From: Ruminococcus sp. UBA4321 | Lineage (GTDB): Bacteria > Bacillota > Clostridia > Oscillospirales > Ruminococcaceae | Assembly: GCA_002393815.1 (NCBI GenBank) | Contig: DGUB01000054.1 | Span: 1-6,683, forward strand | Direction of reading: 5' to 3' | Length of the DNA: 6,683 nt | Part shown: piece after piece, positions 5,781 to 6,683 of the stretch | How the letters are laid out: each line of letters opens with the position of its first letter | Numbering within the stretch: the first letter of the stretch is position 1 | The notes under the pieces: generated by a model | Seen by the model: only the letters and a program-made list of their open reading frames with translations | What the model was told of the DNA's origin: nothing | Database searches by the model: none | Position numbers and translations under genes: made by a program

Positions 5781-6398
5781 ATGAAAACATTAAACACAAA
5801 GTCAATCGTAATGCTTGGCGTACTGACCGCGTTCGTGATTATCTTTTCCACAACGCCGATAGGCTCTATCCCGATAGGACCTCTGGTCATTACCCTGAAC
5901 ATCATCCCGATTGCGCTCGCGGCAGTCACATTAGGACCTATAGGAAGTATCATCATAGGAGCCGTATTCGGACTGTTCAGCTTTTTACAGGCGGCAGGCG
6001 TGATTCAGGGAACCGCTTTTGCACAGACCTTGTTCGGCATCAGTCCGGTTCTGACATTTATTCAGTGTGTCGTTCCGAGAGTGCTTGACGGCGTATGTGT
6101 CGGCTTTATTCACAAGGCAGTATCGAAATTCAACAAGGAAACTGCCTGCTTTGTAACCGGATTCTTTTCCGCGTTCCTGAACACAGTGTTCTTTATGAGT
6201 TCTCTGGTTCTGCTGTACGGCAACACAGAATATTTGCAGGATAAAATTGCCGGCAGAAATATTCTGGTATTCATCATTGCATTTGTCGGAATCAACGCTG
6301 TGACCGAAATGATTTCTTCAACAGTCATTACCGGAGCAGTCGGCGTGGCACTCCAGAAAGCAAAACTGGTGCAAACACCTGCTTCACAGGCATCTTAA
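5781..6398 (+). CDS. ECF transporter S component (substrate-binding membrane protein)
   Basis: Integral membrane substrate-capture subunit of an energy-coupling-factor (group II ECF) importer for a vitamin or similar micronutrient. It pairs with a shared EcfT-EcfA-EcfA' module, which is not in this window. The 205 residues contain about six hydrophobic helices (roughly 8-24, 32-51, 54-72, 86-112, 121-147 and 161-191), as expected for S components. Helix 1 carries a small-residue GVLTA motif (13-17), comparable to the AxxxA face used to dock EcfT. The stretch IPIGPLVITLNIIPIALAAVTLGPIGSI around 30-57 (broken here only for reference) follows the PF12822-type pattern of a Pro/Gly-rich loop and LGP turn. 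The start is set by AAGGAGG at 5765-5771. The gene has its own strong promoter and terminator, so it is a single-gene transcript. The substrate is not identifiable; pantothenate or another B vitamin is plausible, but there is no neighbouring biosynthesis gene or recognisable riboswitch to decide. Confidence 0.87.
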   Translation: MKTLNTKSIVMLGVLTAFVIIFSTTPIGSIPIGPLVITLNIIPIALAAVTLGPIGSIIIGAVFGLFSFLQAAGVIQGTAFAQTLFGISPVLTFIQCVVPRVLDGVCVGFIHKAVSKFNKETACFVTGFFSAFLNTVFFMSSLVLLYGNTEYLQDKIAGRNILVFIIAFVGINAVTEMISSTVITGAVGVALQKAKLVQTPASQAS

Positions 6399-6417
6399 AT
6401 TTTTAAATCAAAAATAA

Positions 6418-6459
6418 CAGCTCTGAAGTCTCAACGCTTCAGAGCTGATTTTATTTTTT
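6418..6459. terminator. Bidirectional intrinsic terminator between the S component and the XRE gene
   Basis: A perfect 11-bp stem, CAGCTCTGAAG (6418-6428) with CTTCAGAGCTG (6437-6447), has an 8-base loop and is followed by TTTTATTTTTT (6449-6459) on the plus strand. On the minus strand the stem is followed by TTATTTTT, so it can also end the gene transcribed from the right, whose stop codon (6451-6453) lies in the T tract. Confidence 0.92.
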
Positions 6460-6683
6460 CTGTTTCTGGGCAATCTGGTGTATGTAATTATCCACATATC
6501 TCTGATTCTGCAAAGAAAGCTGTGTATAGAGTGCAAGTGTCTGAATGAGTTCTTCATCACTTCTCTGATGTTTTGGGGGAGATTTAAACTTTGTGACACC
6601 AGCAAGATAATCCAGTGAAACATTATAATATTTTGCCAGAATTAAAGCTTTTTCAAGTGGAATATCTGTTTCACCACGTTCAT
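6451..6683 (-). CDS. XRE-family (Cro/CI-type) transcriptional regulator, C-terminal part (5' end cut by window)
   Basis: The minus strand is open from the window edge to a TAA at 6453-6451, giving 76 complete residues with no start codon inside the window. The first residues, ERGETDIPLEKALILAKYYN followed by VSLDYLAGVT, match the last two helices of the HTH_3 DNA-binding domain, where the pattern (Y)ERGxxxPxxxxLxxLAxxYxVSxDYLxG is typical. The cut codon ends in AT, compatible with the usual Tyr. The recognition helix and the start are outside the window. A 46-residue tail follows, with a Lys/Pro-rich linker (KFKSPPKHQR) and a Gln-rich helical segment ending QIAQKQKK, which could serve in oligomerisation. 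Targets are unknown; the gene converges on the S-component gene across a shared terminator and need not regulate it. Confidence 0.82.
   Translation of the reverse strand, partial: ERGETDIPLEKALILAKYYNVSLDYLAGVTKFKSPPKHQRSDEELIQTLALYTQLSLQNQRYVDNYIHQIAQKQKK

Noticed and set aside
6408..6623. A 71-codon minus-strand open frame near the right end.
   Set aside because: It overlaps the terminator and is out of frame with the clear XRE-type sequence in the same stretch.

Overview
The window looks like chromosomal DNA from an anaerobic, fermentative, plant-fibre-using member of the Clostridia, most likely Ruminococcus-like (Oscillospiraceae). The clues are pyruvate phosphate dikinase, the [FeFe]-hydrogenase maturase HydF, an intracellular multidomain GH3 glycosidase, a stand-alone ECF transporter S component, consensus sigma-A promoters and strong Shine-Dalgarno sites. 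The genus is an inference; no rRNA or other marker gene is present.

Layout: (1) 1-641, plus strand: the 3' end of ppdK, cut by the window edge. (2) 791-822: a strong intrinsic terminator between convergent genes. (3) 821-5594, minus strand: a tightly packed block, in transcription order hydF, crcB, an unrecognised 126-residue protein, and a 943-residue GH3 glycosidase. Junctions are a 4-base ATGA overlap, a 13-base gap and an 8-base overlap, so this reads as one operon. (4) 5595-5780: a compact divergent control region with one or two minus-strand promoter candidates, an 18-base inverted repeat on one of them, and a near-perfect plus-strand promoter with extended -10. (5) 5781-6398, plus strand: a six-helix ECF S component. 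(6) 6418-6459: a second bidirectional terminator. (7) 6451-6683, minus strand: the C-terminal part of an XRE-type (Cro/CI) regulator whose start lies beyond the window edge.

How they fit together: ppdK (PEP-pyruvate interconversion) and hydF (hydrogenase assembly) belong to fermentative central metabolism. GH3 would release sugars from imported oligosaccharides in the cytosol. CrcB exports fluoride. The S component imports a vitamin-like substrate with an ECF module encoded elsewhere. The functional logic of joining hydF, crcB, an unknown protein and a glycosidase in one transcript is not obvious; that is the most unusual feature of the window, together with a probable beta-trefoil-like insertion inside the GH3 enzyme. 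I saw no rRNA, tRNA, CRISPR array, insertion sequence or phage gene. No stretch over 300 bases lacks a gene. I do not see a clearly new defence or mobile system here.
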